The notes below the pieces were generated by a model that saw nothing but the letters and a program-made list of their open reading frames with translations, searched no databases and had not been told where the DNA came from. A stretch of DNA of 64,000 nucleotides from Paludibacteraceae bacterium (lineage in GTDB: Bacteria; Bacteroidota; Bacteroidia; Bacteroidales; Paludibacteraceae), in assembly GCA_024692565.1 (NCBI GenBank), contig JAILMN010000025.1:62001-126000 (forward strand), written 5' to 3'. Positions 34,979 through 43,823 of the stretch are shown here, in pieces (positions within the stretch are counted from its first letter, which is position 1; each line of letters opens with the position of its first letter). Position numbers and translations under genes: made by a program.

Positions 34979-37900
34979 ATGAAACATTTCAAACTTTGGA
35001 ATACGCTTTGCGGTTGGCTTGTTTTCGGCATCGCAGTTGCTACGTATCTCCTTACAATGGAACCCACAGCATCGTTCTGGGACTGCGGTGAGTTCATCTC
35101 CAGCGCCTGGAAATTGGACGTTGGACACCCGCCCGGAGCACCGTTCTTTATGCTGATGGGGCATTTCTTCAGTCTGTTTGCATCTGACACAGCCCATGTG
35201 GCGATGTGCGTGAATGCGTTGTCTGCATTAGCGAGTGCGTTTACGATCTTGTTTCTTTTCTGGACGATTACCGCGTTGGCGAAGAAATTGGTGACGCCGG
35301 ATGCTACATGGAAAGGTATCGGTATTCTCGGAGCCGGTGCAGTAGGAGCGTTGGCTTACACATTCAGCGACACGTTCTGGTTCTCTGCCGTAGAAGGTGA
35401 GGTATATGCTTCCTCTTCGTTATTCACTGCTGTCGTATTCTGGTTGATTCTCAAATGGGATGAAGTAGCCGACGAAGAAGGTTCCGACCGCTGGTTGATA
35501 GCAATCGCCTATCTGATGGGTTTGAGTATCGGTGTTCACTTGCTGAACCTATTGACGATACCGGCTATCGGATTGGTTTATTACTTCCGTAAATATGAGT
35601 TCAGTTGGAAAGGTTTGATCTATGCATTCTTGGCTTCCTGCGCTATCTTGCTGGTCATCCTATACGGCATTATACCGGGCTTCCCGACCGTTATCGGTTG
35701 GTTCGAGTTACTATTCGTCAATGTCTTCGGATGTCCGTTCAATACGGGTATGTGGATCTGTTTGGTATTGACTGTAGGACTGCTCGTTTGGGCGATTATC
35801 TACACGAAGAAGCGTTCGGATGCCGAATATGAGGAGAACAAAGGTAAGCAACTCTGGCGTTGGCTGTATACCAGCGTACTGATGGTGACGGTGATTTTGA
35901 TCGGATATAGCAGTTATGCTGCGCTGGTCATCCGTTCCAATGCCGATACGCCGATGGATCAGAACAGTCCCGATAATGTATTCAGCCTCAAATACTATCT
36001 CAATCGTGAGCAATACGGCGATCGTCCGTTGTTCTACGGTCAGGCCTATAATGCGCCGGTAGAATTGCGAATAGAAGGCAATATGTGTATCCCGGTTGAG
36101 AAAGAAGGGTATGCGCAGTATGCTCCGGCACCGAAAGTGGAAGGCGAGAAAGATCACTATGTGATTACCGGATACAAGAGTTCATACAAGTATATGCCGC
36201 AGTTTTGCATGCTTTTCCCGCGTATGTATTCGTCGCAAGGAAGTCATGTGCAGGCCTATAAGGAATGGGCAAATGTCAAAGGTAAACGTGTCCGCTACGA
36301 CTATTGCGGTCAGCAGAAAACGGACTATTGCCCGACATTCGGAGAGAACCTGCGTTTCTTCTTCCGTTATCAGGTGAACTTCATGTACTGGCGCTATTTC
36401 ATGTGGAATTTCGCCGGTCGTCAGAATGATTTGCAGTCGTATGGTGAGATTACCAAAGGTAATTGGATCAGCGGTATTCCGTTCATCGACAATGCGATGT
36501 TGGGCGACCAGAGTTTGCTGCCGACGGAGTTGAAGGAGAACAAAGGCCATAATGTCTATTATATGTTGCCGCTGTTGCTCGGTATTATCGGTATCGTTTG
36601 GCAATGCGGAAAGAAAGATAAAGACGGCAAGGCGGAAGGATGGAAGAACTTCACGCTGACTTTCCTGCTGTTCTTCCTAACCGGTCTGGCCATCGTGCTT
36701 TACCTCAACCAGACACCTTATCAACCGCGTGAACGTGACTATGCGTATGCGGGTTCGTTCTATGCGTTCTGCATCTGGATCGGTCTGGGCGTTTTGGCAC
36801 TTATCGATTGGATCAATACGAAGGCAAAGGGTGATGGGGTGAAGGCTATTGTGGCTGTTGCCGCTACATTGGTATGCCTTGCTGTGCCGGCCCAGATGGC
36901 TTCTCAGAACTGGGATGACCATGATCGTTCCGACCGCTACAGTTGTCGTGATTTCGGAGCGAATTATCTTAAGTCTTGCGAGACGCAGGCGATTTTGTTC
37001 TCCAACGGCGATAACGATACCTTCCCACTTTGGTACAACCAAGAGGTGGAAGAAGTAGGTACCGATTTGCGCGTATGTAACCTATCGTATCTGCAGACCG
37101 ATTGGTATATATCGCAGATGAAGCGTCCGTACTACGAGTCGAAGGCGCTGCCGATTTCATGGGAATATAAGGACTTCATGCCGGGTGCCAATGAGATTGC
37201 GCGTGTGGATAATCGTTTGGGTCAACCGATATCGGTAGAGAAAGCCTTCAATTTCCTGCGTTCCGAAGATCCGCGTACGAAAACTCGCGAAGGGGATAAT
37301 TACTTGCCTTCGGATCAATTGTATGTAGAAACGCCGGATGGCGAGCAGATTCAATTCCGCAAGAAACGCGTGTACACGCGCTCGGAGATGATGATCATGG
37401 AGATGCTGTCCACCAATAAATGGCAGCGTCCGATGTATTTCTGCGCAACGGTAGGTAATGATTATTATCTGGGTCTTGAGCCTTGGATGGAGTTGACCGG
37501 CTTGGCTTATCAGATTACGCCGGTACGCAGTCGTGACGGTCAACCGCGTGTGAACAGCGAGAAGATGTATGAGAACATGATGCATAAATTCGCTTACGGC
37601 AATATGAATAAGCCGGGTATCTATATTGACGAGAACCTGATGCGTATGTGTCGCACACACCGTATGATGTTCGCTCAATTGGCAGAACAACTGATTCGCG
37701 AGAATCAGCGTGACAAAGCGCTGGAAGTATTGGATTATGCGGAAGAGCAACTGCCGGGTTACAACATCCCGTACGACTATACGTCGGCTTCGATGGCAGC
37801 AATGTATTTCCTGCTTAATCAGGAAGAGAAGGCGCTGGCGATTATGGATAACGTAGCGCAGAATTGCGTAGAATATTTGCGTTTCGCGAAGTCGCTCAAT

Positions 37901-38041
37901 CGTCGTCAACGCGACGTGATGAAATCGACGACAGACCGTGAGGCGGCAATTCTCTCATACGTGCTGCAGACCTGTGATCGCTATCACCAAACGGAGTTAG
38001 TTGAAAAATACTACGGCGATTATGCCGCATTTGTAGAATAA
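34979..38041 (+). CDS. DUF2723 membrane protein, possible protein O-mannosyltransferase
   Basis: 1020 residues. An N-terminal half with about ten or more membrane helices starts with ATYLLTMEPTASFWDCGEFI (residues 21-40, the family signature with the acidic Asp and Glu) and AWKLDVGHPPGAPFF. A soluble C-terminal half has TPR-like helices (LAEQLIRENQRDKALEVLDY near residue 900). DUF2723 is conserved in Bacteroidota. The human relative TMEM260 is reported as a protein O-mannosyltransferase, and this order is known for glycoproteins with O-glycans, so a lipid-sugar-dependent transferase role is plausible but not shown here. Confidence 0.8.
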   Translation: MKHFKLWNTLCGWLVFGIAVATYLLTMEPTASFWDCGEFISSAWKLDVGHPPGAPFFMLMGHFFSLFASDTAHVAMCVNALSALASAFTILFLFWTITALAKKLVTPDATWKGIGILGAGAVGALAYTFSDTFWFSAVEGEVYASSSLFTAVVFWLILKWDEVADEEGSDRWLIAIAYLMGLSIGVHLLNLLTIPAIGLVYYFRKYEFSWKGLIYAFLASCAILLVILYGIIPGFPTVIGWFELLFVNVFGCPFNTGMWICLVLTVGLLVWAIIYTKKRSDAEYEENKGKQLWRWLYTSVLMVTVILIGYSSYAALVIRSNADTPMDQNSPDNVFSLKYYLNREQYGDRPLFYGQAYNAPVELRIEGNMCIPVEKEGYAQYAPAPKVEGEKDHYVITGYKSSYKYMPQFCMLFPRMYSSQGSHVQAYKEWANVKGKRVRYDYCGQQKTDYCPTFGENLRFFFRYQVNFMYWRYFMWNFAGRQNDLQSYGEITKGNWISGIPFIDNAMLGDQSLLPTELKENKGHNVYYMLPLLLGIIGIVWQCGKKDKDGKAEGWKNFTLTFLLFFLTGLAIVLYLNQTPYQPRERDYAYAGSFYAFCIWIGLGVLALIDWINTKAKGDGVKAIVAVAATLVCLAVPAQMASQNWDDHDRSDRYSCRDFGANYLKSCETQAILFSNGDNDTFPLWYNQEVEEVGTDLRVCNLSYLQTDWYISQMKRPYYESKALPISWEYKDFMPGANEIARVDNRLGQPISVEKAFNFLRSEDPRTKTREGDNYLPSDQLYVETPDGEQIQFRKKRVYTRSEMMIMEMLSTNKWQRPMYFCATVGNDYYLGLEPWMELTGLAYQITPVRSRDGQPRVNSEKMYENMMHKFAYGNMNKPGIYIDENLMRMCRTHRMMFAQLAEQLIRENQRDKALEVLDYAEEQLPGYNIPYDYTSASMAAMYFLLNQEEKALAIMDNVAQNCVEYLRFAKSLNRRQRDVMKSTTDREAAILSYVLQTCDRYHQTELVEKYYGDYAAFVE

Positions 38042-39241
38042 ATGAATACCATTCATAAAATTCCGGTGTTGTTAATCACCGGTTATCTCGGAAGCGGTAA
38101 GACGACGCTGCTTAACCGCATTCTTACTAACAATCAAGGTATTCGCTTCGCCGTTATCGTCAATGATATCGGTGAAGTGAATATCGATGCGTCGCTCATC
38201 CAGCAGGGCGGAGTAGTCAGTCAGAACGATGACTCGTTGGTAGCGCTGCAGAACGGCTGTATCTGCTGTTCGCTCAAGATGGATCTGGTGCAGCAATTGC
38301 ATGATCTGGCGGCACAGAAAGCATTCGACTATATCGTTATTGAGGCTTCGGGTATCTGCGAACCTGCGCCAATTGCGCAAACGCTTTGCTCGTATGCGCA
38401 GATGGTTCCGCAGTTTGCACAAGACGGTCTGCCGGTATTGGATTGTATCTGCTCGGTAGTAGATGCTTTGCGTCTGCGCGATGAGTTTCAAGGCGGTGAG
38501 AGTTTGGCGCACTATGTGCCGAAAGAGGAAGATCTGGCGGCATTGGTGATCGAGCAGATTGAGTTCAGCAATATCATTTTGCTTAACAAGGCATCCGAAG
38601 TAAGTAAGGACGAATTGGCGCGTATCAAGTCCATCATCCGTGCGATTCAACCTACGGCGGAGATTATCGAGACCGATTACTGCGATGTGGATTTTGAGAA
38701 GATTCTCAATACGCAACTCTTTGATTTCGACCGCACGGCTACTTCGGCTGCATGGATTCAGGAGGTAGAAGACGCAAGTCATCACCACGAGCATCATCAC
38801 GATGACGATGATGACGATGACGACGATGATGAGCACGAGCACCATCATGATCACGAAGGTCATGACCATTTGGCGGAATTTGGTATTGACACCTATATAT
38901 ATTACGCGCGTAAGCCTTTTGACCTCGGACTCTTTGATGAGTTTGTAGCGGCTCATTGGCCGAAGAATGTGTTGCGCTGCAAAGGAATGTGCTATTTCGC
39001 AGAGGAATACGACATGTGTTACCTATTCGAGCAAGCCGGCAAACAATTCAATCTCCGCAAGGCAGGAGAATGGTTTGCGACGATGCCGAAAGAAGAGTTG
39101 ATGCAACTGATGGCGGATGATGCGCAACTGCGTAAAGACTGGGACGACCAGTACGGCGATCGTATGCAAAAACTGGTCTTCATCGGTCAACATTTGGATA
39201 AGAAAGCACTTCAGAAAGCCTTAGATAACTGTCTGCAATGA
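38042..39241 (+). CDS. CobW/COG0523-family metal-chaperone GTPase
   Basis: 399 residues. The P-loop GYLGSGKTTLLN is at residues 14-25, the metal-binding CICC at residues 73-76 and the GTPase NKAS motif near residue 181. A His/Asp-rich loop near residues 246-278 contains clusters of His and a run of ten Asp. The CobW_C domain follows (VLRCKGMCYFAEE near residue 310). COG0523 proteins (YjiA, ZNG1 type) move zinc or cobalt to target enzymes. Its ATG immediately follows the DUF2723 stop codon, and it overlaps the thioesterase gene by 4 bases, so it is in an operon. Confidence 0.88.
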   Translation: MNTIHKIPVLLITGYLGSGKTTLLNRILTNNQGIRFAVIVNDIGEVNIDASLIQQGGVVSQNDDSLVALQNGCICCSLKMDLVQQLHDLAAQKAFDYIVIEASGICEPAPIAQTLCSYAQMVPQFAQDGLPVLDCICSVVDALRLRDEFQGGESLAHYVPKEEDLAALVIEQIEFSNIILLNKASEVSKDELARIKSIIRAIQPTAEIIETDYCDVDFEKILNTQLFDFDRTATSAAWIQEVEDASHHHEHHHDDDDDDDDDDEHEHHHDHEGHDHLAEFGIDTYIYYARKPFDLGLFDEFVAAHWPKNVLRCKGMCYFAEEYDMCYLFEQAGKQFNLRKAGEWFATMPKEELMQLMADDAQLRKDWDDQYGDRMQKLVFIGQHLDKKALQKALDNCLQ

Positions 39242-39747
39242 AACGCATCATCAATCCTTGGACACATACGCCGGGGTATAACTGCTTCGGTTGCAGTCCC
39301 GACAATCCGATAGGTACGCGTATGCGTTTCTTTGAGGATGGCGATGAGATTATCTCGATCTGGCGTCCTACGCAGAATCATCAATCTTGGATCAACACGC
39401 TGCATGGCGGTATTCAGGCTGTGCTGTTAGATGAAGTATGCGGATGGGTGGTCTTTCATCTGCTGAAGACAGCCGGTGTGACGGCGAAGATGGAGATGCG
39501 GTATCTAAAGCCCGTTTCGACGCTGCAGGACTATATCAAACTGCGGGCATACCTCAAAGAGATGCGACGCAACGTAGCTATCGTGCAAGGAGAATTATAT
39601 TCTGCGGAGGGTGAGTTGTTATGCGCATGCACGTGTACCTATTTCACGTTCCCGCAAGACAAAGCCAAAGAGACGATGGGCTATGTGCCGTCCACCGTGG
39701 AAGAACGTGATTATACATGGGAAGAAGCGCTTGAACTGAATCAGTAG
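39238..39747 (+). CDS. PaaI-like hotdog thioesterase
   Basis: 169 residues. Hotdog fold with the active-site region WINTLHGGIQAVLLDEVCGW near residue 55 (HGG-x5-DE, typical of PaaI-type acyl-CoA thioesterases). An N-terminal CFGCSPDNPIG segment is seen in related thioesterases. It would cleave small or aromatic acyl-CoA thioesters; the substrate is unknown. The 3' end overlaps the end of the convergent gene by 7 bases. Confidence 0.82.
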   Translation: MKRIINPWTHTPGYNCFGCSPDNPIGTRMRFFEDGDEIISIWRPTQNHQSWINTLHGGIQAVLLDEVCGWVVFHLLKTAGVTAKMEMRYLKPVSTLQDYIKLRAYLKEMRRNVAIVQGELYSAEGELLCACTCTYFTFPQDKAKETMGYVPSTVEERDYTWEEALELNQ

Positions 39748-41045
39748 ATCTCTACTATCTGGCGCTTGAGCCGTTTGGTGATCTGCGCATTGGTGAGCGG
39801 TTTCACCCCTTGTGTTTGCAACCCCGTTACACGCTGGGTTGCTTTTATTTTAAGCGGTATTTCTGCCTTCTTGCTGCCTAAGATATTGGCATTCAGAATC
39901 ATATTCTTCTCTAAAGTATAGACTTGTCCGTCGCGGCGCTGGTAAATGGTATTCAGATCTACTGCGCCGTTTAATTTTTTCAGACGGAACTTATCTATAC
40001 TGCTTTGACTCATATTGACCAGATTGAGCATTTGCAACTGGTCTTTATTGAGTTTCATGCCGAATGGAATCGTTACTTTCACTTCCGCATGCTCGGAGAA
40101 ACGGCGCACGGCGTACGTTTTTGAATCAACGATATAATGGCGCTTGAAAGTCATTTTGAAGCAACCCAAGTATTTGCTTACACTCTGGGTGTGTGTCAGG
40201 ACGGTTTCGCCTTCCGATTCATTGGAAACAGTCCAATGCTTGGTGTCGTTCATGGCTTGCTCAAAGTCATAACGCATGTTTCCTATAGCAAAGAGTGCCT
40301 GATGCACCACGACGCCGCTGTCCACAGCCGTAGCTGCACGACGGAACATGTTGTTTGGTGTTCCTTTGGGCACTTTTGCATCTTTCTGCATGCGCTCCAG
40401 TGTCTCGCCGGCTAAGATCGAATCGGCTTGTGCGCGTTTCTCGGCTGAGAAGAAACGTTTGCAGAAACGCCCTTGGAACTGCATGCTGTCTCGTCCTTCT
40501 TTAGCCGCTTCCGGCAGGACAACGATATTGGCAATCATCTGCTCCATGCCCCATGTGCTGCCTTCCGATTGCATGCGCACGTCGCTCACGATCTGATATT
40601 GGGAGTTGTTATCCGGAAATTCTTCTTCCAGTTTGACATACACCGCGTGGAGTAGGGCGGCCATTTGTTTGCGTTTGTTTTTCTGTTTGCTCGCTTTGGC
40701 TGCTACGACCGTTTCTTCCAAGGCGATAGGCTGCTCTTTGAGCATGATGGTTTTGGCAGGAAGACCTTCTTCTGCTATCAACTCTTCGGCATGCAGCACT
40801 TGTTTCTCATAGCCTATGAATGACACCAAAACGCGGCTGCCGCGTGGCAAACCGGGTGCTTCGAACGCAAAGAGTCCGTCGTTATTGGTGGCTGTTCCCA
40901 ATTCAGGTACTTGCTCCGGATAGACCGTAGCATAGGCGATCGGTTTACCATCCTGATCCACCACACGTCCTTGGTAGGTTACAGCTTGTGCAGCGAAGAC
41001 GTAAATCGCTAATAAACAGCCTGTTATGATGCGAGTCAATCTCAT
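39741..41045 (-). CDS. Exported protein with N-terminal carboxypeptidase-regulatory domain
   Basis: 434 residues. Signal peptide (residues 1-21), then a CarboxypepD_reg-like beta-sandwich (YQGRVVDQDGKPIAYATVYP, residues 24-43, up to FIGYEKQVL), which in Bacteroidota usually starts TonB receptors. Here it is followed by a basic helical linker (KASKQKNKRKQM near residue 118) and an unrecognised domain, not a plug or barrel. Similar architectures (DUF5686-like) are envelope proteins of unknown role. It overlaps the AsmA-like gene by 4 bases, so the pair is likely functionally linked. Confidence 0.7.
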   Translation of the reverse strand: MRLTRIITGCLLAIYVFAAQAVTYQGRVVDQDGKPIAYATVYPEQVPELGTATNNDGLFAFEAPGLPRGSRVLVSFIGYEKQVLHAEELIAEEGLPAKTIMLKEQPIALEETVVAAKASKQKNKRKQMAALLHAVYVKLEEEFPDNNSQYQIVSDVRMQSEGSTWGMEQMIANIVVLPEAAKEGRDSMQFQGRFCKRFFSAEKRAQADSILAGETLERMQKDAKVPKGTPNNMFRRAATAVDSGVVVHQALFAIGNMRYDFEQAMNDTKHWTVSNESEGETVLTHTQSVSKYLGCFKMTFKRHYIVDSKTYAVRRFSEHAEVKVTIPFGMKLNKDQLQMLNLVNMSQSSIDKFRLKKLNGAVDLNTIYQRRDGQVYTLEKNMILNANILGSKKAEIPLKIKATQRVTGLQTQGVKPLTNAQITKRLKRQIVEIY

Positions 41046-42628
41046 TTTTTCACTTGCTTATGTACGTACAATCCCGGCAACATCGTTTCTTTGGCACCAT
41101 CAATGCACGGACCGAAAAGGAAGAGCGGGAAGGGTTGCCATTCGTTGCGCTTCCATGTAACGGCATAGGCGCGCGGATGGATGTCTACTTTGGTAGGATT
41201 GGATTTCGGGATTAGGGTATTGGCTATCGTTGTCAACGCCGCGGCATTCTTGGTGACGATCTTGTATGGGATATCGTCTTCTTTATGAACTTGAACGTTT
41301 AAGCCGTGGTACAGCATGCGGAATGTACCGTTTGCGGCGATGCTATTTCCTTTATACTCCGTATCCAAGGTATCGATGTGACAATCGCAAGTGATACCTA
41401 CCAGCGGACGAAGGAAAGTATTCAGATAATTGGTGTTGATGTTTTGCACATGAATCTTGCCGTTCCAATCGCAGGCTTTATTGAGCGACATATGCATCTC
41501 GGCTTTCGCGCGTCCGCCTTTGTCAATCGGACAGTTGCCGTAAATATGCATGATGCTGCCGCGTTTGTTGGTCAGGTGCTCTACTGCTGCGCGGATATTA
41601 TTGATGTGCATCTCTCCGCAGTTGATATCGGTGCTTGAGAACTCGATATCGATGCGTTGAACCGAGGCATCTACATGGTTAACCGCAAACGTAACGGGCA
41701 TTTTAACCAAAATCTCCTGCGGCATCGGGAACGGTTTCTTGGGTTTGTATCGTTCGTCACGGAATACGTCCATGCGCTTTACGTTTACCGCCAAGCTGTC
41801 TAATGTCAAATCCTGCGCAAGCGCTTTGCGGAAGAGGTTAATGTTTGAGGTCTTCACATCCGCTATTTCCAGGTCTATCCATGTAACGGGTTCTTTCCGT
41901 CTATTGCCTAATGCTTTCTTGTGTACAGCATGTTTGATGTGTGCGCTACCGGTAGTTAGTTCTTTACCGTTGCGTGTATGAATATCGTTTATGTCAATCT
42001 GCATGGGTTCTTCTGGCACATAGCAACTGAAACCGGCTACGTCTATGCGATAGATAGAATCATTGTATCGAAAGACCGAATCGACCCAACTGTAGGACAA
42101 ATCATGCAGACGCAGCGAGGCGCTGTCGATGGAGATTGCCAGTCCTGTGGCGGTGTCGCGCAGTACCAAGGAGGCTTCGTTGATCTTCAGGCGCGAGAGA
42201 GACGCACTTTCGAAGAATTCGCCGGCATGTGCCAAACTGCTGTCTTGCATATGGGGCATCAGACTATCCGGAAATTGGCTATTATAAACAATTGTAGCGG
42301 TAGGACGCTGAATGCGCACATCGGAGATGCGAATCTGATGTGCCCAAAGCGCAGAATAGAAAACGCGACCAACTTCCAGCTTGTCTATGCTGATATCTAT
42401 AGCAGGCGGATAGGCATAATGCAGGTCTGAAACCTCTGCTGTGCCGCTAAAAAGGCGAATCTGAATTTTGCCGCACGATGCTTCACCGGCCGGAAGCGCC
42501 GCCAAGGTTTTATCTACTTCAAGCTTGACGAAACGTGAAACAAGGACATCAGCGCTCACGAAGATAGCGAGACCGAGTACGAACAAAATAGCGAGTGTAA
42601 TCAACGCAATTTTACCACCTTTTTTCAT
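41042..42628 (-). CDS. AsmA-like envelope protein with one N-terminal membrane helix
   Basis: 528 residues from the ATG at 42628 (MKKGGKIALITLAILFVLGL). A single N-terminal helix is followed by a long beta-rich domain with repeated amphipathic strands (VDKTLAALPAGEASCGKIQI, LRLHDLSYSW, INDIHTRNGKELTTGSAHIK), the look of AsmA/DUF748 bridge-like proteins. Those link inner and outer membranes and may carry lipids. The match is by general style only. The operon also includes the carboxypeptidase-regulatory-domain protein. The promoter is at 42659-42690. Confidence 0.55.
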   Translation of the reverse strand: MKKGGKIALITLAILFVLGLAIFVSADVLVSRFVKLEVDKTLAALPAGEASCGKIQIRLFSGTAEVSDLHYAYPPAIDISIDKLEVGRVFYSALWAHQIRISDVRIQRPTATIVYNSQFPDSLMPHMQDSSLAHAGEFFESASLSRLKINEASLVLRDTATGLAISIDSASLRLHDLSYSWVDSVFRYNDSIYRIDVAGFSCYVPEEPMQIDINDIHTRNGKELTTGSAHIKHAVHKKALGNRRKEPVTWIDLEIADVKTSNINLFRKALAQDLTLDSLAVNVKRMDVFRDERYKPKKPFPMPQEILVKMPVTFAVNHVDASVQRIDIEFSSTDINCGEMHINNIRAAVEHLTNKRGSIMHIYGNCPIDKGGRAKAEMHMSLNKACDWNGKIHVQNINTNYLNTFLRPLVGITCDCHIDTLDTEYKGNSIAANGTFRMLYHGLNVQVHKEDDIPYKIVTKNAAALTTIANTLIPKSNPTKVDIHPRAYAVTWKRNEWQPFPLFLFGPCIDGAKETMLPGLYVHKQVKK

Positions 42629-42658
42629 AGAATGAGCTATTTTTTGTTTTATCGGCTG

Positions 42659-42690
42659 CAAAAGTACAAAAAAATTTTGGAATGTGCAAA
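42659..42690 (-). promoter_or_regulatory. Promoter of the AsmA-like gene
   Basis: Minus-strand TACTTTTG at 42666-42659 and TTTG at 42690-42687, with a 20-base spacer. It is interleaved with the opposite mgtC promoter, so one polymerase should exclude the other. Confidence 0.65.
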
Positions 42691-42706
42691 AAAATGTGTA
42701 CCTTTG
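42676..42706 (+). promoter_or_regulatory. Promoter of mgtC
   Basis: TTTG at 42676-42679 and TACCTTTG at 42699-42706, with a 19-base spacer. A leader of about 10 bases is predicted before the ATG at 42724. It overlaps the divergent promoter at 42659-42690. Confidence 0.7.
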
Positions 42707-42723
42707 CGCAAATTTTTGAAACT

Positions 42724-43170
42724 ATGACAGAATTTTTTCTTCAAACAGACTGGTTGATGCTGCTCACCAAGGTTCTTTTAGCTACGGCTTTGGGTTACTT
42801 GATCGGCATGGAGCGTGAGTTGCACGGAAAGGTAGTCGGTACGCGTACGATTTCGTTGATCGCTATCGGTAGTGCGTTGTATGTGCTGATGTCTCCGTCT
42901 ATCATCGGTGGCGATAACTCGCGTGTGATTGCGCAGGTGGTTTCCGGTATCGGTTTTCTCGGCGCCGGTATTATTTTCAAGGACGGCGATACGGTCAAAG
43001 GTTTGACGACAGCCGCTACCGTTTGGTGCGCCGCGGCGATCGGTTGTCTGTGCGGATGCGGAATGTTTATTGAAGCAATAGTAGGTACTATCGCTATCAT
43101 GACCGTGAATATCTTCTTCAAACATCTGCGCTCGGAGAAAGACCGCGAGCACGAGAAGCACGAGAGTTAA
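42724..43170 (+). CDS. MgtC/SapB-family inner-membrane protein
   Basis: 148 residues from the ATG at 42724; an upstream in-frame extension would run through the promoter. Four to five membrane helices with the family motifs ATALGYLIGMERELHGKVVG near residue 20, GTRTISLIAIG near residue 39, IGFLGAGIIFKDGDTVKGLT near residue 80 and TAATVWCAAAIG near residue 101. MgtC-family proteins affect magnesium/phosphate homeostasis and ATP synthase in pathogens; short forms without the ACT-like tail, as here, are common and little studied. The 3' end overlaps the convergent methyltransferase by 4 bases. Confidence 0.87.
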   Translation: MTEFFLQTDWLMLLTKVLLATALGYLIGMERELHGKVVGTRTISLIAIGSALYVLMSPSIIGGDNSRVIAQVVSGIGFLGAGIIFKDGDTVKGLTTAATVWCAAAIGCLCGCGMFIEAIVGTIAIMTVNIFFKHLRSEKDREHEKHES

Positions 43171-43823
43171 CGGATTTTGCGTATTATCGTCAATCCGTCG
43201 CGAAGGGGCAATATAACTTGCTCGAAGCGACTATCTTTCGCAATTTTATCATTGAAGGCACGCAGACCTATGGTCTGCTTGTCTTTGTCATAGGTGGGAT
43301 CGATGATGTGTCCGTCCCAGAGCGTGTTGTCTGCTAAGATAAATCCTCCTACGGGAACGATCGGATAGACCAAGTCGATGTAGTCGCAGTATTCCCGTTT
43401 GTCGGCATCGATGAAGACTAAGTCGTAAAGCGCATCGCTGTTTATGGCTTCGCGTTTATCGGCTTCGCCTTGTAGGATCTCTTTGGCATCGCCGATGATG
43501 AGTCGGATGCGGTCGGATAGGGGAGAAAGCGCCAGATTGCGGCGAATGGTATCTTCCAGTTCATCGTTGTGCTCGATGGTGGTCAATAGTCCGTCTTCCG
43601 ACAATCCTTCCGCCAAGCATAAAGCGCTGTAGCCCGTGAATGTACCGAGTTCCAGAATACGTTTGGGACGAATCATATGACTCAGCATCGCGAGCGCGCG
43701 CCCTTGCACGTGCCCGCTCAACATGTGCGGGTTTAGAATATGTACGTGCGTGTCGCGCGCGATCGTTTTCAGCACCTCGCTTTCGGGAGTTGTATGCGCT
43801 GAGATATACTCGTCCAGTGTCAT
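43167..43823 (-). CDS. SAM-dependent O-methyltransferase (COMT-like family)
   Basis: 218 residues. Class I fold with the SAM site [19 protein letters not shown] near residue 56, TIEHNDEL near residue 82 (acidic ribose contact), then [20 protein letters not shown] near residue 134 and [12 protein letters not shown] near residue 162 (metal-binding Asp and Asn of cation-dependent O-methyltransferases). It resembles the YrrM/caffeoyl-CoA type. TrmR, a tRNA 5-hydroxyuridine methyltransferase, belongs to the same family, and the gene is co-transcribed with valS (4-base overlap), so tRNA modification is possible. Confidence 0.82.
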   Translation of the reverse strand: MTLDEYISAHTTPESEVLKTIARDTHVHILNPHMLSGHVQGRALAMLSHMIRPKRILELGTFTGYSALCLAEGLSEDGLLTTIEHNDELEDTIRRNLALSPLSDRIRLIIGDAKEILQGEADKREAINSDALYDLVFIDADKREYCDYIDLVYPIVPVGGFILADNTLWDGHIIDPTYDKDKQTIGLRAFNDKIAKDSRFEQVILPLRDGLTIIRKIR

